DNA of 64,000 bases from Lolium rigidum (Eukaryota > Streptophyta > Magnoliopsida > Poales > Poaceae). Shown piece by piece: positions 1 to 10,276 of this stretch (its first letter is position 1; every line of letters begins with the position of its first letter). Made by a program: the position numbers and the translations under genes. Under the pieces are notes generated by a model. The model was not told the origin of the DNA. It saw only the letters and a list, made by a program, of their open reading frames with translations, and made no database searches. The stretch spans positions 340,488,644-340,552,643 of the forward strand of contig NC_061514.1 of assembly GCF_022539505.1 (NCBI RefSeq), given 5' to 3'.

Positions 1-557
1 CCAACCATAGTTGCCAGAAGTCCGGGTCGACCGGGTCGAGAAACGGGGTTGAGGATCGCCATTCGAGTGAACGAGGTTCGATGAGGGGTATACATCTTCG
101 GTACGCTTATTCGGAACATGGATCGCTATCCACTTAATTCTCGCGATGGCCCCATTTCGATCCTACGATTTTTCCTTAATTTTTCCTGGAGTGAAAAATC
201 CCGCTAGAATTACAAGTTTTTCTTTTATCTGGAGTATCCAAATAAAATTTGGGTGTTTCAGCGTAAGCCCACCTAAAGCCTACATGGCCAGTACTATGTC
301 GGTTCACTCCAGAAATCGAATACGCATCTCATCTTCTTCTTCCTGACATCACCACCAACACCAAATCCCTCATCTGTCCTAGTCCAGCGACTCTGGCCTC
401 CACCCTCCAGCGCGTAGGTCCAGCGGTGTAGCAGACGCACGACATCCCCTAGTGACTTCTCATGCAACGGCGGCGACATGAGACTGAGACGATCTAGTTG
501 ACGGCTGTAGTACGCGGGACGGAGATAGCGTACTGCGGTGGGGATTCCTAGTTTGTA
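1..557. other. Unassigned intergenic sequence
   Basis: No gene, repeat terminus or RNA gene is recognisable here. The short reading frames present have no family-like motifs. Confidence 0.4.
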
Positions 558-735
558 GGGGCTGTTTGGATGACGCCCACGCGAGGCCTACCAAAATGGG
601 GCGTACCAAATATTTGGCGTAGGTTTATGCCGCCGTCGGTTCGCCCTAGAGTTGGCTGTAGAAATGAATGCGATGACCAAAAACTTGGCATGGATCTGAA
701 AACTTGGCGTCAATCCAAATGGACGCCTAAGCCCT
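558..735. mobile_element. Possible MITE with imperfect terminal inverted repeats
   Basis: The left end GGGGCTGTTTGGATGACGCC is an imperfect inverted match to GGCGTCAATCCAAATGGACG beginning at 706. The GGGGCTGTTTGG-type end resembles grass Tourist-like MITEs. I find no clean target-site duplication, so the boundaries are approximate and the call is tentative. Confidence 0.3.
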
Positions 736-1156
736 CGGTCAACTCCAAAATATTGGCTAGGCAGTGTTACGCAATCCAATCTTGGATACTCATTACGAGT
801 CAGCAGAGATCGAACGGGATCATGAGTTCATGACCTGGCCATCGAACCACGTAGACCCGCTGCCGTTCCCGACCCTCATTCTGGGTTGATCGACCCTAGG
901 TCGCGGAATGTGGCGTGGACCCTGTTTCCTGCTTACTATGCTACCAACACTGATAAACTGTCTCTCACTAATGACACACCTCTTAGAGCTGAGGATAATA
1001 CTCATGATAGCCTGTTGACACGGGTAATCATATTTCCTCAAAAGCTGACTCAGTAGACGTGTAATGGCGCGCGGGAGAGAAATTAAGAAGGTTGCACCAC
1101 GTGTCATCAGAGATGGAATGCGCGTCGCCCTCATAGTTAGAACGCCCTTTTTTCTA

Positions 1157-1375
1157 CTACCTCCGTCCTGGTTCATAGTGTTTGCACATATTTCTAGGAC
1201 GTAAATTTTGTCAACATAATACAAAATCTATATTATAAAATATATACCATTAGAAAGATTAGATATTCTACTTTCTAATGATATAATTTTTGTACTATAC
1301 GATTGATATTATGTTGGTCAAATAGGCAACCTAGGGATACACGCAAACCCGGCATGTGATCTGGGACGGAGAGAG
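1157..1375. mobile_element. Stowaway-type MITE
   Basis: The left end CTACCTCCGTCCTGGTTCA and the right end, read in reverse complement, CTCTCTCCGTCCCAGATCA form the CTCCCTCCGT-type terminal inverted repeat of Tc1/mariner Stowaway MITEs. TA dinucleotides flank both ends (1155-1156 and 1376-1377), as expected for the family. The 219-base interior is AT-rich and non-coding. Confidence 0.8.
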
Positions 1376-1473
1376 TAGCAAATTTGAATATCATGTCATG
1401 TTGGCTTTAATTTCCACAATTGGTCTAATCACCTATACAGTGCTAAGAGATAAATATAGTAAATGAAATGTTA

Positions 1474-1786
1474 GGGCATGTACAATCGGGTGATGTCAGC
1501 CTTCCCTTAGAGATGCCACGTCAGATTTTTGCTTAGTTGGAGGAGAGAGAATAAAGAGAGAGAAGGTTATCTTTTCTTAGCTAAGTGACCATCTCTTAGG
1601 AAATAAGGGAAGACCATTTTCTCCATTGTATCACATACCTTCCTTTAGATAAAAATTGAATTATTCATATTAATTGCTAGAGATGGCTGTAAGAGATAAT
1701 GCATTGTATGCTTTATATCTAATGCCCTCCCTAGCTGATGTGGCGTGATAAAAGAAGATATGCCTTCTCTACCATTGTACATGCCC
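1474..1786. mobile_element. Tourist (PIF/Harbinger-type) MITE
   Basis: The element begins GGGCATGTACAAT and ends with its reverse complement. TTA target-site duplications lie at 1471-1473 and 1787-1789, the preference of PIF/Harbinger elements. It is 313 bases long and non-coding. Confidence 0.75.
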
Positions 1787-2352
1787 TTATGATTTAGGTT
1801 CTGCGAAGGAAGGTTAGTAATCTGGCTAACTGAGTACAACACCAAAAGTTAGTGACAACACCGACAAGGATTCACTTTGTCACTGTAACTACCAATGTAG
1901 GTACACGTCAGAGGCAATTAGAATAGAGAGAATTCCTTATTTGGCTTTTGCTAAAGTTTGCCTTTTTTTTTTGGCCCTGGTAAATTTTCTCTTCCTTTCT
2001 TGACATACGAAATTTGGTTGGTTCCTTATTGAGCCCTACCATCAATTCAGTTAGCTACTTCCGTCAAACATTTTTTTGCCGGACTTGTATAACCCCTGTA
2101 GATTGCTCGCTGAAAGAAATAAGGAAAAAAGAAAGGGAACGCTCGACCGCCCCGACCCCCTGTTGATCCGGCGGCGGAAGGTGCTACAGCTTTGGGCTCG
2201 GATGGAGAAGTGGGCACGGCCACGGAAGATGCTGCAGCGGTGAATGGAGACCCGAGCACGGCGGCGGAAGGTCACTGCAGAGGGACTAGGGGTGGCGGCG
2301 GAGCTTCCATCTGCGAGCTCTCCGGCGAGCGGGGCTACGGCTTTGGGCGCGG

Positions 2353-2799
2353 ATGGTTTCCTGCTTCGTCCGTCCGCCTCTTGCCTCGAACTGTATTTTC
2401 GTTTATTTTGATTTCTGTGGCGGATTGGATCTGAGCAGCTCGGTTCTTGTCAGCAATTTAGGCCGAGAACCTTGGGGAGACGGCGGCGTCAGCGACGACT
2501 TCGGGAACGACGACCCCAGCCTACGCCCAGCGGCGACCATGCGCGAAAAGCAGCGCCTCTTCGTGGAGGCCGCTCTCGAGATGCAGCGCCTCTCCGGCGT
2601 CACACGACTGTCGCCCTTGCCAGCGCTGGGCATGGCCGTGGATGCATTTTACACTGTGGACTTGGCATGGTCATGGATGCATTTTACCTGTTTGAGTGAA
2701 CTTTCTGAACTTGGCAGCATGTATGTGATAAGGTGTGTACTTGTACTGTGCCGTTTGAGTGAACTTTCTGAACTTGGCAGCATGTATGTGATAATGTGA
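2353..2799 (+). CDS. Hypothetical ORF in the GC-rich MULE core (possible captured exon)
   Basis: This is a 148-codon open frame inside the Mutator-like element. Its product is not recognised. The middle carries a charged, helix-prone stretch (about residues 60-85, including MREKQRLFVEAALEMQRL) that looks like real coding sequence. The C-terminal third is translated from short direct repeats (2690-2731 and 2753-2794) and repeats the pattern LSELSELGSMYVI, so it is probably not native coding sequence. An overlapping frame at 2192-2434 is equally open. It may be an exon captured from a host gene, transcribed or not; no splice structure could be confirmed. Confidence 0.25.
   Translation: MVSCFVRPPLASNCIFVYFDFCGGLDLSSSVLVSNLGREPWGDGGVSDDFGNDDPSLRPAATMREKQRLFVEAALEMQRLSGVTRLSPLPALGMAVDAFYTVDLAWSWMHFTCLSELSELGSMYVIRCVLVLCRLSELSELGSMYVIM
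2690..2794. repeat. Short direct duplication (42-base unit)
   Basis: A 42-base unit starting GTTTGAGTGAACTTTCTGAA occurs at 2690-2731 and again at 2753-2794. Just upstream, a second short repeat containing GGATGCATTTTAC occurs near 2640 and 2674. Both lie in the MULE interior. Confidence 0.85.
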
Positions 2800-3233
2800 G
2801 TATGTGACCATACGTCTGGTGTACGTATTCCCTGGTGGTGATATCTATCCATTTCTATAGTTTTGGAACTTGTACATGTTGTGTTAAGCATTATATATTT
2901 ATATGTGAACTGTGTGTCATCTAGTTACAGGGGAGATTTTATCAAATATTGAATTTTTATAATGCGAGCTAAGTTTTCCAATTCAAATCGTCATGTGTTC
3001 GGTAACAACATTATCATAGCTTTTTCAGTGTCATTTCGTCACATATTACAACAGGGGCAAAAGTGTCATCTTAGACATCCGCCTAACACCGTTAGTGATT
3101 AAATTATACTAGAGGGTCAAATAAGGAACCAACCAAACTTTGTGTGTCAAGAAAGGAAGAAAAAACTTGCCAGGGCCAAAAAAGAAAGGCAAATTTCAGC
3201 CAGGGTCAAATAAGGAATTCTCTCATTAGAATA

Positions 3234-4018
3234 ACAGGAGCTTGTCGTAGAGTGTTCATATTTTAGTGTTGTCAGGAAATAAATAATAAATTATGCATGC
3301 CACAAGCACATAAAAAAAGAAACTGAAGATAATGCAAACGCGTACTGCTATGCGCTGTTTGCATTGGGCCCAAATACACCTTCAATTATAATGTTGTACT
3401 GTATATTTATTTTTGAACATGGCATTTTTTCTGTTGGCTGCATATGCTTTTTTTTATTTAAAATACATTTTAAACAACCTCGAAAAAAATAGATTTTAAA
3501 TATATTATCAGAATATTTCAAATAAAATCGTTGCGCATACATATTCATATCTTACGTGCTCACGAAGTCGTTTGAAGAATTTGTTTTTACATGGCATGTG
3601 CAAAAAAAAAAATTTAAGATTTTTTGTCTTTTTACACAGACTACGAAAACGTCAAGTTTTTTAAGAAACCTTAAGCCAGCACATAAAATGTGGAGATGTA
3701 CGGGCCAAAAAAAAATTCCTAATGTTTTTAGTATTTGAAATATGTTTGCTGGGTAAAGAAAGCATATGCACTTGAGATTAAAAGTGCATTTCTGATTTTT
3801 TTGAAGGTGATTAAAATAGTACTTTTGGCTAAGGTCTAACGGAGTTATACATTTAGTGTAAATATTTCGACTAACCTCATTCGTCCTTCGAATTACGAAA
3901 ATAAGCAACATTTAGTGTCAAAAAAGACAAAAAAAAAAGAGCACACAAGCAAATACACTATTATAGAGTATAAATCTAGCAGCGCAACGCTAATAATTCA
4001 GATCAACACGAAAGAAGT
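3234..4018. other. AT-rich spacer, no gene seen
   Basis: This is low-complexity AT-rich sequence with several A and T homopolymers. It is where the second exon of the P450 would be expected if its intron were short, but no I-helix, ExxR or haem-ligand motif is found on the minus strand. Confidence 0.4.
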
Positions 4019-4024
4019 ACTCAC

Positions 4025-4939
4025 AAACAAGATGGCGCCGATAGTCTCTGTGGTAATCGCTAAAGGCAGCGAATCCTCCTCCTGCAGCCTGATGAGCACG
4101 TCCAGCAGGTCCTCCCCGCCGGTGCTGAAGTCGCCATCGCGCGCAGCTCGCGCGGCCTTGCGCCCCTCAACAATATCGGAGATGATACGCTGGATACGGA
4201 CGCAGCTCGCTCTCATGTGTCGCTCGCCGTTGCTGATCCACCGCACCAGCCGGGATGACGGGAAGAGGTCGACAAGGCCAGAGGAGCCGCCCAGGAGTGT
4301 CATCATTTGGTCGAACTCGCGGAGGTACTCCTTCTGCTGCGCGAATTTGTGGCCAAAAACTGCCAGCGACACAAGGTCGTGGGTCAGCGCCGCTACCTTC
4401 TCGCTGACGTTGATGGTGGCGCCGGCCGAGGCAGCGATGGTGCCGATGAGTCTGCCGACCTCCTCGGCCCTGATGCCATCCATGCGCTTCACCTGCTTGG
4501 AACTGAGGAGCTCCACGATGCAGAGCTTGCGCATCTGACGCCAACGCTCTCCGTAAGGGGCGAAGGCCATGCCCTTTCCACCATTAGAGGCGATGTCAAG
4601 CATCACGCTCCTCGGGCGGCTGGCGAACACGAGGTCGTTGGTCTTGAGTACCACCTCCGCTACCTCAGCGCTGGAGACCACCACCGTGTGAACCTCGCCT
4701 AGCTTGAGATGCATCAGCGGCCCGTGCCGGCGAGACAGATCTGCCATCCTGCGGTGCGGGAGGGCGCTCACGAGGTGGTGGAGACTGCCGATGATTGGGA
4801 GAGTCCATGGGCCAGGAGGAAGCTTTTTTGCTAGCTTGATCTTGTGGGTGGAGAGCTTGATAAACCAAAGTGCCAGAAGCGTGGATAGGACTATGAGACA
4901 CAAGCTCAAGCACCCTTCCATGTAAGGCCTTACTTCCAT
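4025..4939 (-). CDS. Cytochrome P450, CYP71 family, exon 1 only
   Basis: This exon encodes the N-terminal 305 residues of a microsomal P450, a haem monooxygenase of the ER membrane that uses P450 reductase; CYP71 members oxidise terpenoid, phenolic and other specialised metabolites. Visible features are a hydrophobic anchor (residues 10-28), the proline hinge PPGP (41-44), and the C-helix WxxxR (W133, R137) in a well-conserved GERWRQMRK context. It ends at a position typical of CYP71 exon 1, just before the I-helix, with the splice donor GTGAGT at 4024-4019. The first methionine is used; M7 is an alternative. A possible TATA motif lies about 85 bases upstream (near 5024-5031). The exon itself has no stop or frameshift. 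Exon 2 (oxygen-binding I-helix, ExxR, Cys loop) is absent from 1-4018, so this is either a truncated gene or one with an intron longer than 4 kb filled by the transposons at 558-3224. Confidence 0.85.
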
Positions 4940-5029
4940 GGCAGCAGCCAGCAGGCAGCTTCACAAACAAACCCGTATGCTCTGATATTAATGAGCATAC
5001 ACCTGATCAAGGGACCCTATACCTAGATA

Positions 5030-6512
5030 TATGTCAAGGGATGAACCCTGTAGACGAAGGGTATGGCCTAATGGTCGAGTTAACTCTACAATACCGGCTT
5101 ACTAAGGTAAGTCAGATAATCTGGTTTGCAAGTAAAGTTGACCAGATTAAGGGTTGACCGGATTATGGAAATCCGGCATAGGATGACCGGCATAGCTATG
5201 CCGGCATAAGGGGAGCCGACATAGCCAAAGTCGGTTATGTCAAGTTGAACCAGATCATAAAGAACAAGTTGAAGAAGGAAGAACCGACATACCTAGCGGA
5301 AGGCAACTAAGGACCGGCATAGGGCCAACGGTCATATGCTGGGCTCTAAAGTCAGCGCTCATGTCATGTAACTATAATCACGAAAGAATCGCATCATCAG
5401 GGAAGGCACATCGCTACATTTTAACAGTGCGTCTGACCATGCCGCTGACAGAGTGCATAGTGGTCAGCAGCGCAAGTACAGAAGGCGAAGTCCCATCGAG
5501 GATATCTTGCAGACAAGATGAAAGCTCCTTGGAGGGGCAGTGACGACTTTGTGGCCTTAGATAGTGGCTTTATCCCATGCTAGGGTTTTTCCCTTCTAAC
5601 CTGCCCCCCACTATATAAGGGGGTGCAGTGAGTCCCTTGCACGGGACAATTGATCCAACTATCATTCTCTTAGTAGATAGACCTTCGTCCAACTCTAGAA
5701 ACACAACTCAAGGAGCACATTGTTGTGGTGTTTTCACCTCGATATATATATACACTCAGACAAGTAGGAGTAAGTGTTTTACCTCCTCACGAGGGATCTG
5801 AACCTGGGTAGAAAATGGTGTCCCGTGAGTTCTTTCTAGTTCACCTTCCCTCCTCTGCATCCTTCGGCGTACATCCATCCCCAACTTAAGTCTACCCATT
5901 CCATCTGTTTGTTCACCACGGCGACAATATATATCCATATCTGTTAGCCAAAACCCACTGCGCATTTCTTCAGATCTTGTAATAAGACACAATCTCGGTT
6001 GGTGCCCGTAGCGCCGTGGGTGTAGAGGTTTGTGTCTGCGTATCTGCTGGGATCCGGTCTCTTTTCGTGTTTATTAGTGTGTTTTCAGGTTTAGCTCTTC
6101 TGATCTACGGTTCTCATAATTGGCGATGGTTGTTTTCTGTTGCGTTGGCCCTTTGGGGTCTTAACGTGATGACTTCCCATCCATCTAATACAACAAGCTC
6201 TACTTCGATAAGTTCTGCCTAGTTCCAGTGATGAAGGGGCTAGAACGGCGGCGCCCCTTCAGCTCGCTCCATTGCCATAGTCTTTGCCTGGTCCATAGAT
6301 CTTCTACTGTTAACCCTAAACCCTAAACTCTGAATCGGGTCGTGCGCTCTAGCTAGTTAGTTGCTTTGTTACCCTTTATAAGCAAAATAACAGAACCATA
6401 AAAGTAACACGTTTCTACACTCGCACAAAAACCTCTCTCCCACTAGTTCTTGTTCCTCTATTCTTACTGTCGAAACTTAAGAGAAATACACACTTTGCAA
6501 GTTCGGCAACGA
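5030..6512 (+). repeat. LTR of a plus-strand LTR retrotransposon (left boundary uncertain)
   Basis: The region ends just before a tRNA-Met primer site, contains a promoter with TATA box near 5611, and includes many short repeats of a CCGGCATA motif (about 5165-5330). I cannot place the left TG terminus or a TSD, so the start is approximate. No matching second LTR is present in the window, so the element is truncated or rearranged. Confidence 0.55.
5611..5620 (+). promoter_or_regulatory. TATA box of the LTR promoter
   Basis: CTATATAAGG lies in a C-rich upstream context, as in LTR promoters of grass retrotransposons. Confidence 0.6.
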
Positions 6513-6516
6513 TATT

Positions 6517-6528
6517 TGGTATCAGAGC
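6517..6528 (+). other. Primer-binding site (initiator tRNA-Met type)
   Basis: TGGTATCAGAGC is complementary to the 3' end of plant initiator tRNA-Met and is the commonest primer site of plant LTR retrotransposons. It marks the 3' boundary of the LTR to its left. Confidence 0.85.
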
Positions 6529-6529
6529 G

Positions 6530-7290
6530 ACATGTAGAAGATGCCATCAGCGAAAGCAAGGGCACTGGCTGAGGCGAGTGGCTCCGTGCGCCGACAAACT
6601 AGAAGCGCCATCCCTTCGCGTCTCCTCCTCCGCACCGAAGTGTGACATCGTGAAGGAAGAGGTTAATAGGATTGCTATGATACTAGTATCAATAACATGC
6701 GCGTGAAGCACTTGGAAGCGGGACGGGAAGTGTCGTTGCCTATTCGACGGTACCCTGGAGGAGGGATCCTCACAAGGGGGAGAAGAAGTAGGGGCCATAG
6801 GGCGGAGAGTCCTCAGGACGGTGGTACGCGATTTACCCAGCTTCGGAACAGCTGCTCGAAGACAGGGCCTACTGCTGCTTGTCTGGAATTATCTCGGCGC
6901 TCTCGTATTGTTACAGTGAGTTGTGGTTGTGCCTCTAGGGCTCCCGGGATCCGGCTTATAAAGTTGCACAGATCTAGGGTTTACATGGAGAGTCCTAGCC
7001 GGAATACAAGTTGCCTAACTACGGTACAATGTCTTTCCGTGTCCGTCAAGGATCCGCCTTCCATCTATGTCGTGCAGGATCCGGATACCTTATGGGCCTC
7101 CACGGATCCGGCCTCCTTCGTAGGTCGGTTGGGATCCGGCTCCTCGCTCCTGAGCTGGACTTCATCCTTCAGGATCTACAGCAATTGGGCCGCCCGATGG
7201 GCAACGTGCCACATCACTATCTGTGGGCCACTCGGGCTTGCCGGATCAAGGCCACGCCGTTGATATAACCATAAAGTATACCCACAACAG
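6530..7290. other. Retrotransposon-derived sequence without a clear gene
   Basis: Open frames exist (for example 6697-7263, plus strand) but have no gag or pol motif, and their arginine/serine-rich composition is what GC-rich non-coding sequence gives. Short GGATCCGG-type repeats recur between 7040 and 7140. I interpret this as the leader or remnant of the element with the tRNA-Met primer site, next to the promoter of the gene that follows. Confidence 0.3.
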
Positions 7291-7569
7291 TAGCCCCCGA
7301 AGTTCTCCGAGATTCATCATTCTTCCGACTTCATTTAACTCAGATCCGAAGAGAATCTTGAAGAGCTTCCAAACTTTACTTCTTTCCGACGTCGTCTTCT
7401 CGGAAATCATCTGTTCTTCAGTAACGGCAATGTAGCAGAGTTTCCACTTATCCCGCGCACAATTTACTCTTTTCCCGCGCTAAATTTTCGGAGATATAAA
7501 TCTTTAGCCGAAAATTTCGGAAGCGCATAGTTAAGTTACCTCCACGTCATTTTACCGTTTTTGACCTAA

Positions 7570-7657
7570 GACACGTGTCAGCCATCCAACGGTGTGACCG
7601 TTCCGTTTCCATCGTTGGATCCGAATCAAGAATCTCCGCGCGAGGTCTCTAAATACC
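7570..7657 (+). promoter_or_regulatory. Promoter of the gypsy-type transposon gene: G-box and TATA-like box
   Basis: A perfect palindromic G-box GACACGTGTC (7570-7579) lies about 70 bases upstream of a TATA-like motif TCTCTAAATACC (7646-7657), followed by a CT-rich leader up to the ATG at 7995. The order G-box, TATA, pyrimidine-rich 5' leader suggests a functional plant promoter. bZIP or bHLH factors bind such G-boxes. Confidence 0.5.
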
Positions 7658-7994
7658 CCCGCGCGCGGTAACTTTCACATTCTTTCACCACAATCCCCAC
7701 TTCGTCTTCTTCCTCCCGCAGCGCCGCCCGCCATATCTGATATCCGGTGATCTTTCGCACGGAGAGCTTTGCCCGCCGCCACTCCAGGGTCTTCCTCGAG
7801 TTGAGATTCCCACATTTGATCGGGAAAACGTCTCCGCCGCCGATCCGTGGTCATCGGAAGCTCAGCGCTTCAAGTTCGGCAACCCCATCCTCGCCGACGT
7901 TCCGAAGAACCACCGCGCCATTAACGATAACTGCGCCGGTCTTGTAGAAGAAGAAGTAGCTTAGTGTAGATTCCGACTACTCAAACTAGTTTGC

Positions 7995-8671
7995 ATGGGT
8001 GCAGCCAGAAGCATGTCGCCTAGTTCACCAAAATGCATTGGTAGTTCTCCGAATAGTCCGGAACCCAGCTCATTAGAACCAAGCTGTCCGGAGCCCCTTG
8101 CATTCTTGCCACCATATGTTTCCGACATCAAATTAGCTCAACCATTCTCCGCCTCTTCCAGCACTGCACTAGGCCGGATCCCCACCCTCAAAGAAATCCA
8201 AGAAGAACTTGAGGAACAAGCTAGGATGGCTGCTAAGGTGCAGGAGGAGGAAGCGAAGAAGGCTTCCAAGGCCCGGATTCGAGAAGGCGAGAAGGGACAG
8301 TGGTGGCCTTGCGAAACCAAGGATGTGGAACTAAGGGACCTCCAAAATGAGGGCATGATTTCTTCGCATTGGAGTTTCATGCGTGACTCCGACGTCCCCA
8401 AACCAGACGCGGACGAACGAGTCCTGACCAAAGCCTGGGTTGAGCGTGGTCTGTCGCTCCCCTATTCGGAATTCTTCCTCTCCATCCTTTCCACTTACGG
8501 ACTTCAACCTCACAATATCTGTCCGAACTCATATCTACTCCTCTCGAACTTCGTGACGCTTTGCGAAGGGCATCTCGGAATTCGCCCAGACGTCCGCCTA
8601 TGGCAATTTTTCTTGCGGGTGAAGAAAGAGACGAAGTACAAGGCCATGGTGAACTGCGGGAGCATGACCTT
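7995..8671 (+). pseudogene. Putative gypsy-type transposon protein (PF04195-like), exon 1 part 1
   Basis: First part of gene D, a transposon-encoded protein family abundant in grass genomes and named 'transposase (putative) gypsy type', though its catalytic role is unproven. The product starts with a Ser/Pro-rich segment (residues 1-45), then a charged helical stretch (about 60-95, rich in EEE and AAKVQEEE). The conserved domain starts around residue 145 with the family hallmark WVERGLSLPYSEFF, followed by a C-rich hydrophobic core. The ATG at 7995 follows a promoter-like region and opens a continuous frame. The frame is cut after two bases of codon 226 by element 1; its TSD ACCTT is at 8667-8671. 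The sequence resumes at 15389. Confidence 0.75.
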
Positions 8672-10260
8672 TGATGCGTGTAGTTGACACGTCCGTTGGG
8701 AACCCCAAGAGGAAGGTGTGATGCGCACAGTAGCAAGTTTCCCTCAGTAAGAAACCAAGGTTTAATCGAACCAGTAGGAGTCAAGAAGCACGTCGAAGGT
8801 TGATGGCGGCGGGATGTAGTGCGGCGCAACACCAGGGATTCCGGCGCCAACGTGGAACCCGCACAACACAACCAAAGTACTTTGCCCCAACGAAACAGAG
8901 TGAGGTTGTCAATCTCACCGGCTTGCTGTAACAAAGGATTAGATGTATAGTGTGGATGATGATTGTTTGCAGAAAACAGTAGAACAAGTATTGCATTAGA
9001 TTGTATTCGATGTAAAAGAATGGACCAGGGTCCACAGTTCACTAGAGGTGTCTCTCCCATAAGATAAATAGCATGTTGGGTGAACAAATTACAGTCGGGC
9101 AATTGACAAATAGAGAGGGCATAACAATGCACATACATGATATGATGAATATTGTGAGATTTAATTGGGCATTACGATAAAGTACATAGACCGCTATCCA
9201 GCATGCATCTATGCCTAAAAAGTCCACCTTCAGGTTATCATCCGAACCCCTTCCAGTATTAAGTTGCAAAACAACAGACAATTGCATTAAGTATGGTGCG
9301 TAATGTAATCAATAACTACATCCTCGGACATAGAATCAATGTTTTATCCCTAGTGGCAACAACACATCCACAACCTTAGAACTTTCCGTCACTCGTCCTG
9401 CATTTAATGGAGGCATGAACCCACTATCGAGCATAAATACTCCCTCTTGGAGTTAAGAGCAAAAACTTGGCCGAGCCTCTACTAATAACGGAGAGCATGC
9501 AAGATCATAAACAACACATAGGTAATAGATTGATAATCAACATAACATAGTATTCTCTATCCATCGGATCCCGACAAACACAACATATAGAATTACAGAT
9601 AGATGATCTTGATCATGTTAGGCAGCTCACAAGATCCGACAATGAAGCACATGAGGAGAAGACAACCATCTAGCTACTGCTATGGACCCATAGTCCAGGG
9701 GTGAAGTACTCACTCATCACTCCGGAGGCGACCATGGCGGTGAAGAGTCCTCCGGGAGATGATTCCCCTCTCCGGCAGGGTGCCGGAGGTGATCTCCAGA
9801 ATCCCCCGAGATGGGATTGGCGGCGGCGGCGTCTCAGTAAGGTTTTCCGTATCGTGGCTCTCGGTACTGGGGGTTTCGCGACGAAGGCTATTTGTAGGCG
9901 GAAGGGCAGGTAAAGGGGCATCACGAGGGGCCCACACCACAGGCCGGCGCGGCCAGGGCCTGGCCGCGCCGCCCTGGTGTGTCGCCACCTCGTGGCCCCA
10001 CTTCGACTCTCCCTCGGACTTCTGGAAGCTTCGTGCAAAAATAGGACCCTGGGCGTTGATTTCGTCCAATTCCGAGAATATTTCTTTACTAGGATTTCTG
10101 AAACCAAAAACAGCAGAAAACAAGAATCGGCTCTTCGGCATCTCGTTAATAGGTTAGTGCCGGAAAATGCATAAGACATATAATGTGTATAAAACATGTA
10201 GATATCATCAATAATGTGGCATGGAACATAAGAAATTATCGATACATCGGAGACGTATCA
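8672..10260 (-). repeat. Element 1, 3' LTR
   Basis: 1,589 bases, paired with 13788-15383. On the minus strand it carries a terminal hairpin at its start, a GC palindrome (9946-9970), a TATA-like CAAATAGCC and a CTCCGGCA-CCC-TGCCGGAG hairpin near 9772-9790. It belongs to the same LTR family as elements A and B. Confidence 0.9.
9946..9970. promoter_or_regulatory. GC palindrome upstream of the LTR TATA box
   Basis: Twelve-base arms GGCGCGGCCAGG and CCTGGCCGCGCC are separated by one base. Equivalent inverted repeats occur at the same relative place in every LTR of this window (for example 15064, 17035, 39044, 42912). Confidence 0.7.
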
Positions 10261-10276
10261 GCATCCCCAAGCTTAG
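10261..10276 (-). other. Polypurine tract of element 1
   Basis: On the minus strand CTAAGCTTGGGGATGC abuts the 3' LTR, the position of the plus-strand primer. Exact 16-base copies occur internally at 12144-12159 and 12202-12217. Confidence 0.7.

Larger units (their letters stand above)
1926..3224. mobile_element. Mutator-like element (MULE) with long TIRs and perfect 9-bp TSD
   Basis: Terminal inverted repeats of about 115 bases (1926 to about 2040, and about 3110 to 3224) both start GAGAGAATTCCTTATTTG in outward orientation. A perfect 9-base duplication ATTAGAATA flanks the element at 1917-1925 and 3225-3233. Long TIRs with a 9-bp TSD identify a Mutator-superfamily element. At 1,299 bases it has no room for a MURA transposase and none is visible, so it is non-autonomous. 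The interior from about 2130 to 2690 is much more GC-rich than the TIRs and flanks, as in Pack-MULEs that have captured gene fragments. Confidence 0.92.

Noticed and set aside
820..1224. 134-codon minus-strand ORF
   Set aside because: It runs into the Stowaway MITE and has no recognisable motif.
3914..4538. Plus-strand ORF opposite the P450
   Set aside because: Antisense shadow of the P450 exon with serine/arginine bias.
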